From contig NZ_RSEC01000008.1 in assembly GCF_003937945.1 (NCBI RefSeq), forward strand, positions 62,001 through 126,000: a stretch of DNA of 64,000 bases. The letters run 5' to 3'. Of this stretch, positions 50,212 through 57,982 are shown piece by piece. Numbering within the stretch: position 1 is the first letter of the stretch; every line of letters begins with the position of its first letter. The position numbers were made by a program, and so were the translations under genes. The notes below the pieces were generated by a model. That model did no database searches. It worked only from the letters and a program-made list of their open reading frames with translations, and had not been told where the DNA came from. The stretch is from Amycolatopsis eburnea (GTDB lineage Bacteria; Actinomycetota; Actinomycetes; Mycobacteriales; Pseudonocardiaceae).

Positions 50212-51135
50212 ATGCCGTTGTTCGCGGTACCCGAACCAGCCCGGCGGGAGCTGGCGCACGCGCTGGCCACCGGCCCGTTCAGCAGGGCGCTGACGCTGGC
50301 CATCGACCACAGCGGCCTCGGCCTGGCCCGGCTCAAGGGAAGGCTCGACGCCGCCGGCGCGCCCGTCAGCACGACGACGTTGAGCTACTGGCGCACCGGT
50401 CGGACCCGTCCCGAACGACCGGAGTCACTACGCGCGGTTTCGGTGCTCGAAGGCGTCCTCGGCCTGCCCGCGGACGCGCTGACCGCCCTGCTCGCGCGGC
50501 CTCATGGCGGTGAGCCCGGGGTATCGGCAGCGGTGCGCTGGGAGCGGCTGTGGGAGCCGCGCGCCCGCGTCCTGTCGGTGTTGCACTCCTTCGACGCCGC
50601 CGACGAGACGTCGCTGGTCGTGCTCAGCCTGCACGAGAGCTTGCACGTCGACGCGTCCCGCGCGTTGACCCGGCTGCGCGTCCGGGAGGTCGTCCGCGCG
50701 GTCGCGGAACCGGTCCAAGCCAAGGTGGTGGTCCTGCGCGGCTGCACCCCGGGCCGCCCACCGCGGCTGGTGTCGACGCGGTATTGCCAGGCGGTGCGCA
50801 CGGAGGTGCAGGCCGAGCCGGGGTTCATCGTGAGCGAGCTGGTGCCGCACCGGGCGCTGGCGGTGGGTGAGACGGCGATTCTGGAGTACGAGTTCGAGTA
50901 CTGCGACGGAGTGCCCGACACCAGCTACGACCGGCGGTTCCGGCACCCGGGGGCCGAGCACCTGCTCGAGGTGCACTTCGCGGCGGGGGTGGTGCCGGTG
51001 AGTTGCCAGGGTTACCGGCTGGACTCGTCCGGCGGGCCGGAGCGCGAGGTGACGGCGGTTTCGCCGGTGTCGCCGGCGCACGTGTTCAGCTCCGGCGGGC
51101 CGCCGGGGATCCGGGGGATGCGCTGGCGCTGGTGA
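50212..51135 (+). CDS. Helix-turn-helix (XRE-like) regulator with large C-terminal domain
   Basis: The 307-residue protein begins after GAGGAACC. An N-terminal lambda-repressor-like region (LTLAIDHSGLGLARLKGRLD, then STTTLSYWRTGRTRPER) is followed by a domain of about 200 residues with strands and an SELVPHRALAVGETAILEYE segment. The latter looks like a beta-rich sensory domain and is not recognised further. The TGA stop (51133-51135) is the first triplet of the left attachment repeat, so this is the last chromosomal gene before the integrated element. Confidence 0.7.
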   Translation: MPLFAVPEPARRELAHALATGPFSRALTLAIDHSGLGLARLKGRLDAAGAPVSTTTLSYWRTGRTRPERPESLRAVSVLEGVLGLPADALTALLARPHGGEPGVSAAVRWERLWEPRARVLSVLHSFDAADETSLVVLSLHESLHVDASRALTRLRVREVVRAVAEPVQAKVVVLRGCTPGRPPRLVSTRYCQAVRTEVQAEPGFIVSELVPHRALAVGETAILEYEFEYCDGVPDTSYDRRFRHPGAEHLLEVHFAAGVVPVSCQGYRLDSSGGPEREVTAVSPVSPAHVFSSGGPPGIRGMRWRW

Positions 51136-51164
51136 GTGGGCCGCCTGGGGCTCGAACCCAGAAC
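51133..51164. repeat. Left attachment repeat (partial tRNA-Lys 3' end)
   Basis: Identical over 32 bp to 56175-56206. It contains the T-arm (GGCTCGAACCC on this strand) and the acceptor 3' half of tRNA-Lys, but no anticodon arm, so it is not a functional tRNA. It also supplies the stop codon of the upstream regulator gene. Confidence 0.92.
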
Positions 51165-51844
51165 GGATGAGCTCGGGTTAGCGGCTGGTTCTCGTCATCG
51201 GTCGATACCAGTCTTCACCTGCATGGACGTCCGCGCCAAACGATCATGGTCGGTCGCTGGTTCTCGTCGTTCTGCGTCGTTTCCCGGGGGAAACCGGGGA
51301 GATGATCATGTCCTCTTCGCGGCTTTCGCTGCCAGCTCGCGCGTACCTACTCTACCGCCCACAGCTCCCCCTCCATCCCGATACGAAGCCAGCACGCGGC
51401 CGGTGGCGTCGGGTCAAGGCACGCTTCCCGGCCTTGACGCGGCGCTACCGGCCGTTGTCACGATCAAGCTTCGGGATGGTGCTTACCGCCGACTGGGCGT
51501 AACACGGTGACGCCTGACGGCGACCCGGGTTGTACGACTCATCGGCGAGGGAGGCTCGACGTTGGCTGAATGGCTCAGACGCGCCGTCGGCGGGCGGCGC
51601 TGCGCAGCTGCACCGAAGGCGGCCACGCCGCCCGGCCGGTCGGCAGAGCGGAGCGGAGCCGGCCGTGCCGGGCACGGGCGTGGTCGCCAACGGGAGCAGC
51701 TGCGCAAGGCGACCGGCGCGCCGCCCGGCGGCGCGCCCTTGATCCTATAGAGCGGAATTCGGCAGTCGTCATGAATAAGAAGTGCAAATCTGGCGAGCGC
51801 AGGCTAACCTTCAGCTTGAGTATTCAGCCAGAGGAGGCGGGGTA
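51165..51844. other. 680-bp left end of the element, gene-poor
   Basis: Only one weak reading frame (51562-51750) and a second, weaker one (ATG 51308 to 51502, 64 codons, GGGGAG 6 nt upstream) can be seen. A 13-bp direct repeat GCTGGTTCTCGTC occurs at 51184-51196 and 51256-51268, 72 bp apart near the attachment repeat, as expected for integrase arm sites. Near 51735-51760 the sequence TTGATCCTATAGA is promoter-like and precedes the defence genes. Confidence 0.45.
51562..51750 (+). CDS. Doubtful small ORF (62 aa) in the element's left end
   Basis: A TTG at 51562 with GGGAGG about 8 nt upstream opens a 62-codon frame beginning MAEWLRRAVGGRRCAAAPKA and continuing with Gly, Arg, Ala and Pro-rich sequence. 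The ribosome site is good, but the composition is what G/C-rich noncoding DNA gives. It may be a remnant of a lost element gene. Confidence 0.25.
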   Translation: MAEWLRRAVGGRRCAAAPKAATPPGRSAERSGAGRAGHGRGRQREQLRKATGAPPGGAPLIL

Positions 51845-53239
51845 ATGCCCGAAAAGAATCCCGATAAGGGTTCGGAAGTCTTGCAACGCATCGAAGTGGA
51901 AGACCTTTTTGGCCGTCTTAGTTACAACATTGTTCCGGAGCCACCGGCGGATGGACCTGGCGGAATATCAGACAGGTTGATGCTTCTTTATGGCGACAAT
52001 GGTTCAGGAAAGACAACAATTCTTAAACTCGTCTGGGATCTTCTAAGTCCAGCAACATCGAGGGGCCACCGATCAAGGGTGGCACGTACACCGTTTCGTC
52101 GCATTGCACTTACACTCAGCGACGGCACCGTCATCGAGGCGATCAAGAAGGCGGAGCTAGTCGGTGATTTTGTTGTTTTAGTGCACTATCCTAGTCGAAG
52201 GTCGCAAATCAGAGTTGACTATGAAGTCAATAGTCAGATGGCGATCCGGTATGACGATCTCGACTTCGGCGACATTTCGCGAATGACCACTGAGAACATA
52301 CTGAAGCTCAGTCGGAAGTATGGCCAGAAGATAAAGCGCAACGATGACGGCGAGTACTTGGGATTCTTGAAGGATTGTGCGATTGCTCCCATTTTTCTCG
52401 CCGATGACCGGATAATCTATAGCGATCTGATTGACGAAGAAGAGACTGCACGTGCCGAACGGCGCCCTCAAGGCGATCCTGATGCCGCCAGGAGAAGTGT
52501 CAGCGAAGAGGTTCTTTTTTGTATGGATCGCCTAAGCCAACAGTTAAGGCAGTTGACCATTGGAGCGCAGGCCATTGGCTCCCAAAACGCGACGAGCCTC
52601 TACATGGACGTACTGGAACGTCTTGGTGATACAGCGTCCGATTCGCGAGTCGTCGACGACGTTAACCTTGAGAAGCAGATCATAACTCTAGGCCTCCGCA
52701 ACGAAAAATTTGAACAGCTGGGCTTCTCGCCTAGCTTTCCCGCAGGCGCCTTTCTTACCCTTGTAAGCAAATTGGACGATCAGGCAAAACAGGTTGCAAA
52801 AGGCGTACTCGGGCCATACTTTGTAAGCTTGGAAAAGCGCCTCGACGCCTTGCAAGAAGCACAGGGGATAACTCAAACTCTTCTGGACCAGGCGAACAGT
52901 TTTCTTCGCGGAAAGTACCTAACCTTTAGGCCACGTGAGGGTATACGAATCGTCACCGACTCGGACTCGTTGCTGGACCCGACGAATCTATCCTCAGGCG
53001 AGAGGCAACTCGTACTTCTTCTTTGCTACACAATGCTAGCAAGGCAGACTTCTCGCTTGTTCATTATTGATGAGCCCGAGTTGAGCTTGAACATCAAGTG
53101 GCAGCGGAGAATTATCGACGCCCTGCTCACTTGTGCCGCTAATAGTGGAATTCAGTTCATCGTGGCGACTCATTCGATTGAGCTAATAACAGGCTACCGG
53201 GAAAGGTTGGTCCGACTTGCCAACACTAAGAGAACCTGA
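51845..53239 (+). CDS. ariA: AAA15-type ATPase, AriA-like (PARIS defence system)
   Basis: The 464-residue protein is an ABC/SMC-like ATPase of the AAA15/OLD group: Walker A GDNGSGKT at 50-57, signature LSSGERQL at 382-389, Walker B LFIIDEPELSLN at 405-416 and the H-loop ATHSIEL at 441-447. There is no TOPRIM domain of its own; that is supplied by the overlapping next gene. This gene order is that of PARIS, in which AriA assembles a scaffold holding AriB and releases it when a phage anti-restriction protein is sensed. The ATG has GAGGAGG upstream. GC is about 50%, with codons such as AGA, ATA and TTA, so it is foreign to this genome. Confidence 0.8.
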   Translation: MPEKNPDKGSEVLQRIEVEDLFGRLSYNIVPEPPADGPGGISDRLMLLYGDNGSGKTTILKLVWDLLSPATSRGHRSRVARTPFRRIALTLSDGTVIEAIKKAELVGDFVVLVHYPSRRSQIRVDYEVNSQMAIRYDDLDFGDISRMTTENILKLSRKYGQKIKRNDDGEYLGFLKDCAIAPIFLADDRIIYSDLIDEEETARAERRPQGDPDAARRSVSEEVLFCMDRLSQQLRQLTIGAQAIGSQNATSLYMDVLERLGDTASDSRVVDDVNLEKQIITLGLRNEKFEQLGFSPSFPAGAFLTLVSKLDDQAKQVAKGVLGPYFVSLEKRLDALQEAQGITQTLLDQANSFLRGKYLTFRPREGIRIVTDSDSLLDPTNLSSGERQLVLLLCYTMLARQTSRLFIIDEPELSLNIKWQRRIIDALLTCAANSGIQFIVATHSIELITGYRERLVRLANTKRT

Positions 53240-54092
53240 CGACGACCGGCGCACGATCGAGGAACTAATAACGCTCTACAGCATAGAGCCTGGCCTAAGG
53301 GATGTGATTGTTGAAGGAAGGATGGATAAGGCGTTTATATCTTGGTACGTGCGCGAACATGACATCGAGTCGACAGTCTATGCGATCGACGATCTCGCCT
53401 ATGTTCCCGCAGAAGTCCTTGAATCGCGAGGTATCGAAATGGGGAACCGCGGACGCGTCCTGGGATTAGCGTTTGAGGTGAACGGGAAGATCGGCCCTCA
53501 CTCGTTGACCTTTACAGTAGACAGCGACTTTAGGTTCTTAATAGCCGACGGAATGACCTATCCAGATAGCGTGCTTTTTACCGATTTTTCATCCATTGAA
53601 GGCTATGTACTCAACCCGCGCACGCTCGAGAAGTTCCTCAGATTAGTAGTCGGCACAACCGAAGAATCAGGTGACACTCTCCTTAAGCGCATACAATCAG
53701 CCCTAGTCGAACTCTACTTTGTCAGGGTATCAATCAAGAGACTGAACTCCGGTGATGGATTAGTCGACAATGTTGAGCGTTGCCTTAGCTTAAAAGATCA
53801 CGTAGCCACTCTTGACGCAGTCGAACTTATCAAGCGTTCGCTTCGAGAGAGGGATCTGAAAGAACTGGCGCTTACGAGCTACTCTGAACTGGTTTCGACG
53901 CATGGCAAGTCTACACTTGAGCATATTCGGGGCCACGACATTGCACGAATTATCATTTTTACTCTTAGACTAGGAAAGAAGCTCGGACCCGCAGAAGCTG
54001 TTGAAAAATCATTAGTCGGATGCCTCGAACTCGTCGATCTCGATCATCATCAGATGTTTATTCGCCTGAGAGAACGACTTACGGCAGCCTGA
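53217..54092 (+). CDS. ariB: DUF4435 TOPRIM-like effector, AriB-like (PARIS defence system)
   Basis: The 291-residue protein has the DUF4435/TOPRIM-type motifs: VIVEGRMDKAF (Glu33, Asp37), TVDSDF (Asp102, Asp104) and TDFSSIEGYVL. The TTG start at 53217 lies 23 nt inside the ATPase gene, so translation is coupled. In characterised PARIS, AriB is a nuclease that is released from AriA, dimerises and cuts tRNA-Lys to stop phage growth. At least five TTA codons are present (for example in GLAF, RFLIA and LRLVV), which in actinomycetes makes expression depend on the rare bldA-type leucyl-tRNA. No extra effector domain is seen. Confidence 0.8.
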   Translation: MPTLREPDDDRRTIEELITLYSIEPGLRDVIVEGRMDKAFISWYVREHDIESTVYAIDDLAYVPAEVLESRGIEMGNRGRVLGLAFEVNGKIGPHSLTFTVDSDFRFLIADGMTYPDSVLFTDFSSIEGYVLNPRTLEKFLRLVVGTTEESGDTLLKRIQSALVELYFVRVSIKRLNSGDGLVDNVERCLSLKDHVATLDAVELIKRSLRERDLKELALTSYSELVSTHGKSTLEHIRGHDIARIIIFTLRLGKKLGPAEAVEKSLVGCLELVDLDHHQMFIRLRERLTAA

Positions 54093-54104
54093 TATTCTAC
54101 AACG

Positions 54105-54806
54105 CTACTTAATATCCATGACGTAGCGTAGCTCATAACGATCGGCGGGAAATAGAATGTCAGCCGTCTCGACCGCAAGATCGTCCTCCGCGCCGATACG
54201 ATCAGCGACACGGAAGGTCTGCACGATCTGCACAACCGGTCGGTTCGCGGGGATGTCAAGGAGTTTTGCTTCCTCGGCGGTCGGCGTGCGGATGTCCAGT
54301 CGTTCCTCGACCTGGTTGACCTCGTGCCCAATAGCAGAGAACCGGTCGACGATGCCCCTGTCGGCGTGCGGGCCCTCGTGCGGCAGCTCGATGTCCGTCC
54401 CGCCCGTGATCGCCAGCGGCTCCCAAGCGAGGCTGCTCGTGACAGGCTGCGGCGGGTTTCCCATCCGGATGAAGTACCGAGTGCAGGTAACCGGATCACC
54501 CTCGTTGATACCCAGCCGTTCGGCGACATTGGCCGGCGCCGTCGTCTTGGTCGTCTTGTGCTCGACCTGCATCTCGACGTTCGCGGCCTCGGCCTCGCGC
54601 ACGTACGTGCGGGCCTCCTGACCTCGGAAGTAGCGCAGCGGCGCGATCCGGGTCAGCTTGTCCAAGCGGCGGACGAACACACCCTTCCCCCGGATACCGT
54701 TCGCGAAGCCCCACTCCCGCAGCAGGCGCATCGCTGCGCGCGCGGTGATGGGTGAGACGTCGTGGATCTCGCAGAGCTGCGCCTCGCTCGGCAGTTTCTC
54801 CCCGTC
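54105..54806 (-). pseudogene. GntR/KorSA-like regulator gene, 5'-truncated
   Basis: The readable part from about 54806 covers the end of the winged helix-turn-helix (DGEKLPSEAQLCEIHDVSPI, TARAAMRLLREWGFANGIRG) and a UTRA-type effector domain to VMDIK at the end. The first recognition-fold helices expected before GEKLPSE are missing; the frame instead runs into antisense of the excisionase gene. The only ATG (54731) lies inside the DNA-binding domain. GntR repressors called KorSA control pSAM2-type elements, so this is probably the remains of the element's repressor. Confidence 0.75.
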
Positions 54807-54940
54807 CTGCGGTTTCGACGCTGTATCAGTGGCGGACCAAGGGCTACGGTCCGGCCGGCCGTCGGATCGGCAAGTACGTTCGGTACCGCCAGGAGGATGT
54901 CCGTTCGTGGGTGGACCAGCTGTCGGATGAGGTGGCGTGA
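54807..54940 (+). pseudogene. Excisionase (helix-turn-helix) gene, 5'-truncated
   Basis: The frame reads VSTLYQWRTKGYGPAGRRIG, then KYVRYRQEDVRSWVDQLSDE, the C-terminal two thirds of an Xis/MerR-like excisionase. The usual N-terminus (..EVAERLGV) is missing; upstream codons are antisense of the GntR gene, which marks a deletion junction at about 54803-54812. Its stop overlaps the integrase ATG (TGATG), the normal xis-int arrangement. Confidence 0.8.
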
Positions 54941-56177
54941 TGCCTCGCCCTCAGCTGGAGATCGGGACGTACGGGGAGATCCGTTATTCGGCAACTGCGA
55001 AGGGCTGGCGGGCACGCGCGCTGTTCCGCGACTTCGACGGCCAGACGCGGGAGGTCGAGCGCTCGGGGAAGACCAAAACCCAAGCTGCGAACCGGCTTCG
55101 GGCTGCCTTCCTCAACTGGCAGGCTCAACAGCCGGGGAGATCACGCGGGAGACCCGGCTCAAGGATCTCGCCGCCGTCTAGATCGAACAGGTCCAGCAGG
55201 ACGTCCGGGAGGGCATCAAGTCGCCGACGACCATCACCACGTATGAGTCCATCCTCAAGCGGCACGTGGTCCCGGGGATGGGTGAGCTGCGGGTGCGCGA
55301 GGCGACCGTGATGCGGCTGGACCGGTTCCTTGGCGCGCTTCAGCGGACCGTCGGGGCGTCGACGGCGAAGACCGCGAGGACGGCGCTGTCGGGGATGCTC
55401 GGCCTGGCCGCGCGGTACGACGCGATCGACAGCAACCCGACGCGGGACACCCGCCGTATCCCGAAGAGCAAGAAGGAGCCTCGCGCCTTGGACGCGGAAG
55501 AGCGTACGAAGTGGCTGGCGAGAGTCGAGGCCAACGAGAAGGCGCGGCGCTGGGAGCTGCCGGACCTCTCGCGCTTCATGATGGCGGCGGGTGTCCGAGT
55601 CGGCGAGGCGCTGGCGACGTTCTGGGAGGACGTCGACTTCGTCGCGGGCACGGTGGACATCACGCACACGGTCGTCCGGGTCAAGGGTGAGGGCCTGCTC
55701 CGCAAGCCTCGGCCGAAAACGGAGTCGAGCATGCGCGCGCTCCCCCTGCCTTCGTGGGCGCTGGCCCTGCTGGAGCGGCGATGGGCTGAGGCGAAGGCGG
55801 ATGGCCGGCCACTGGCGAGCCCGATCTTCGCCAGCACGACCGGCACGCTGCGGGATCCGAACAACATCCTGCGGGTCCTCCGTGAAATCCGGGAATCGGA
55901 CGACTTCCTGTGGCTCACGTCGCACAACTTCCGGAAGACGACCGCGACCGCTCTGGACGACGCGGGCATCCCGACGCGGCTGATCGCTGATCACCTCGGT
56001 CACTCACGGATGTCGATGACGCAGGACACCTACCTGGGCCAGAAGACGGGCGACCCGGTCACGGCACAGGCCCTCGAAGGGCTCTTGGATAAACCGTCGG
56101 ACCCCAATTCCGGGGATAACCCCGGGGAGCCGATCTTGACCGGTAGCGACCGACAGGCCGCTGACCAGGGAGTTTGA
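54940..56177 (+). pseudogene. Tyrosine site-specific integrase gene, broken by frameshift and amber codon
   Basis: The N-terminal domain (RPQLEIGTYGEIRYSATAKG ... LRAAFLNWQAQ) is in one frame to about 55130. The continuation (TAGEITRETRLKDLAAV) is in another and hits TAG at 55179-55181, where Trp would fit before IEQVQQDVREG. The catalytic part is then open to 56177 with Arg in MAAGVRVGEALATFW, HNFRKTTA, LGHSRMSMTQDTY and the Tyr. The last triplet, TGA, begins the right attachment repeat. An internal start at 55266 could give a fragment lacking the arm-binding domain. Confidence 0.88.
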
Positions 56178-56206
56178 GTGGGCCGCCTGGGGCTCGAACC
56201 CAGAAC
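56175..56206. repeat. Right attachment repeat at the tRNA-Lys 3' end
   Basis: Exact 32-bp copy of 51133-51164. It holds 28 nt of the tRNA-Lys gene (T-arm and acceptor strand) plus 4 nt beyond its 3' end, and overlaps the integrase stop codon. Confidence 0.92.
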
Positions 56207-56251
56207 CTACGGATTAAAAGTCCGCAGCTCTACCAATTGAGCTAACGGCCC
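56179..56251 (-). tRNA. tRNA-Lys (TTT)
   Basis: Reverse-strand cloverleaf of 73 nt: acceptor GGGCCGT / GCGGCCC, D-arm GCTCAATTGGTAGAGC, anticodon stem GCGGA / TCCGT with loop CTTTTAA (anticodon TTT), T-arm CTGGG TTCGAGC CCCAG, discriminator A, CCA not encoded. The gene was kept whole by the element's attachment sequence after integration. Confidence 0.97.
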
Positions 56252-56364
56252 GCGCCCCCAGTTTAGCCAGGCCCCGGTCCACCACCTCCACACCGGGGTG
56301 CGGCTGAGGGGCGCCCCGAAGGTCAAGACTGGTTCTCGGCCGCTCGCCCGCCCATGATGCAGGG

Positions 56365-56901
56365 ATGCCTGGTTCCCTGCTGATCCTCACCGGGCCGCCC
56401 GGTGCCGGGAAGTCGACCGTTGCCCGGCTGGTCACCGAGGGCGCGCCGCGGGCTGCCGTGCACCTGCACACCGACAGCTTCTACGTCTCGATCCGGACCG
56501 GGTTCGTGGCGCCGTACCTGCCCGAGGCCGCGCGGCAGAACGAGGTCGTGCTCGGGGTGATCGCCGAGGCCGCCTGCGGGTACGCGCGCGGGGGCTACGA
56601 CGTCGTTCTCGACGGTGTCGTCGGGCCGTGGGCGCTGGAGCCGTTCCGGGCGGCCGCGAAGCGGGACGGTCTGGACCTCTTCTATGTCGTCCTGCGGCCG
56701 GACCTCGAGGCCACCCTCGCGCGCGGGACCGCTCGCGGTGCCCCGGAGCTCACCGACGTCGAGCCGCTCACCGGCATGCACGCGGCGTTCTCCGCGCTGG
56801 GTGAGCTGGAACGAAACGTCATGGACACGACGGACGACACGATTGAAGAAACCGCCGAAGCGGTGCGGCAACGCGCCCGCTCGGCGGCCTTCAGGTTGTG
56901 A
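56365..56901 (+). CDS. P-loop kinase-like ATPase (AAA_33 type)
   Basis: The 178-residue protein starts with Walker A LTGPPGAGKST (10-18) and has HLHTDSFYVSI (kinase-type Asp), a GYDVVLDGVVGPW segment (Walker B-like) and LDLFYVVLRPDLEATLARGT with lid-like Arg residues. The pattern fits small phosphotransferases related to gluconate, chloramphenicol or nucleotide kinases. The substrate is unknown. It is the first chromosomal gene beyond the tRNA-Lys and is convergent with the DUF11 gene. Confidence 0.85.
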   Translation: MPGSLLILTGPPGAGKSTVARLVTEGAPRAAVHLHTDSFYVSIRTGFVAPYLPEAARQNEVVLGVIAEAACGYARGGYDVVLDGVVGPWALEPFRAAAKRDGLDLFYVVLRPDLEATLARGTARGAPELTDVEPLTGMHAAFSALGELERNVMDTTDDTIEETAEAVRQRARSAAFRL

Positions 56902-56924
56902 CGCTCCTCAGTGGACGAACGTCG

Positions 56925-57770
56925 TCAGCACTGCACGAACAGGCCGGTGTAGGCCGTGCACTTCTTCGACGCCTTGTCGTTGGCCGCGGCGGGGTCGGCC
57001 GGGGTGCTCGCCGTTCGCTGAGCCGTGGCCGTGAACGCGCCCCAGGCGAAGAAGCCGCCCTCGGAGGTGAACTTCGCCGTCGCCGACGCGCCCGGGGAGA
57101 GGTTGCCGATCGCGCAGGTCAGGGTCGTGCCCGAGCGGGTGCAACCGGTCTGGGACGTCACCGTGCGGCCCGAACCCGCGTTGGCCGTCACGCGGACGCC
57201 GGTCGCGGTCGCCGGGCCGGTGTTCGACACCGTGATCACGTAGTCGACGCGGGCGACCAGGCCGGGACGCGGGGTTCCGGTCAGCGCGACCTTGACGTCG
57301 GCCTCGTCCGGCGCGGCGACCGTGAGGGCCGGGCCGTCCTCGACGCCGAACGCGTAGTTGTCGCCGGCGAACTGATGCTGCAGCGTGAACTGGCCGGGGT
57401 CGACGTCCTCCTTCACCCGGAAGGTGAAGGTCACCGTCTTGCTCTCGCCGGCGCCCAGGTCGCCGACACCGCCGCGGAAGCTGCTGAGGTACGGCGAGCA
57501 CGCGATCGCACCGGTGCAGGAGACCAGGTTCACCAGGTCGACGACCGGCTTTTCCTTGGTGTAGAGCGCGGCCTTCGCGCCGGTCACCGTGAAGTCCGTC
57601 GGGTTGTACAGCTGCTCGGTGACCGTGAACGTGTCGCCCGCGTGCACGGTGGTCGCGCTGACGTCGATCGAGCTGGGTGAGGGCGCCGCGGACGCGACGG
57701 CGGGGGCCGCGATCAGGGCCGCGGTCGTCAGCGCGGCCAGTACTGCGGTTCTTCGTCCGGTTCGCTGCAT
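56925..57770 (-). CDS. Secreted DUF11-type repeat protein
   Basis: The 281-residue precursor has a signal peptide (TAVLAALTTAALIAAPAVAS, then AAPS) and two beta-sandwich units: SATTVHAGDTFTVTEQLYNP in the first and DYVITVSNTGPATATGVRVT, a typical DUF11 block, in the second. Cys residues at the end (KKCTAYTGLFVQC) may form disulfides. DUF11 domains are immunoglobulin-like modules of cell-surface or secreted proteins. No sortase or lipid anchor is visible. Function is unknown. Confidence 0.8.
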   Translation of the reverse strand: MQRTGRRTAVLAALTTAALIAAPAVASAAPSPSSIDVSATTVHAGDTFTVTEQLYNPTDFTVTGAKAALYTKEKPVVDLVNLVSCTGAIACSPYLSSFRGGVGDLGAGESKTVTFTFRVKEDVDPGQFTLQHQFAGDNYAFGVEDGPALTVAAPDEADVKVALTGTPRPGLVARVDYVITVSNTGPATATGVRVTANAGSGRTVTSQTGCTRSGTTLTCAIGNLSPGASATAKFTSEGGFFAWGAFTATAQRTASTPADPAAANDKASKKCTAYTGLFVQC

Positions 57771-57982
57771 GTCTTGATCTCCTGGTTCCGAACCGAGGGG
57801 CGCCGCTCCGGCCGGGGAAACCGGTGTGCGCAGCGGGGGTGACGAAGATCAGATCGGCCGTCCCCGAAATTCGTTACCTGGTTCTCGAAACCGTGTCTGA
57901 ACTGGGGTTTCCGGGTCGTTGCCTGGTCACCGGACACCCCGGCGCCCCGAAAATTGTCGGACCCCCGTGGCACGCTCCGCAC

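Larger units (their letters stand above)
51133..56206. mobile_element. Degenerate tRNA-Lys integrative element (AICE-like) carrying a PARIS-like defence module
   Basis: A perfect 32-bp direct repeat (51133-51164 and 56175-56206) bounds the region. The right copy is the 3' end of an intact tRNA-Lys(TTT) and the left copy is the duplicated fragment. Inside are an AAA15 ATPase, a DUF4435 protein, a 5'-truncated GntR gene, a 5'-truncated excisionase and a broken tyrosine integrase directly beside the tRNA, as in pSAM2-type elements. Rep and FtsK/Tra genes are absent. Two hand-counted lines in the cargo give 50-52% GC, against well over 65% in the flanks. The element is probably immobile now. Confidence 0.88.

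Noticed and set aside
51136..51164. A second tRNA-Lys gene at the left end of the element
   Set aside because: Only the T-arm and 3' acceptor strand are present; D-arm and anticodon arm are missing. It is the duplicated attachment sequence.
51845..54092. Gabija or OLD-type single-protein nuclease system
   Set aside because: In those the TOPRIM domain is fused to the ATPase. Here the ATPase ends after its H-loop, and the TOPRIM-like motifs are in a separate DUF4435 protein.
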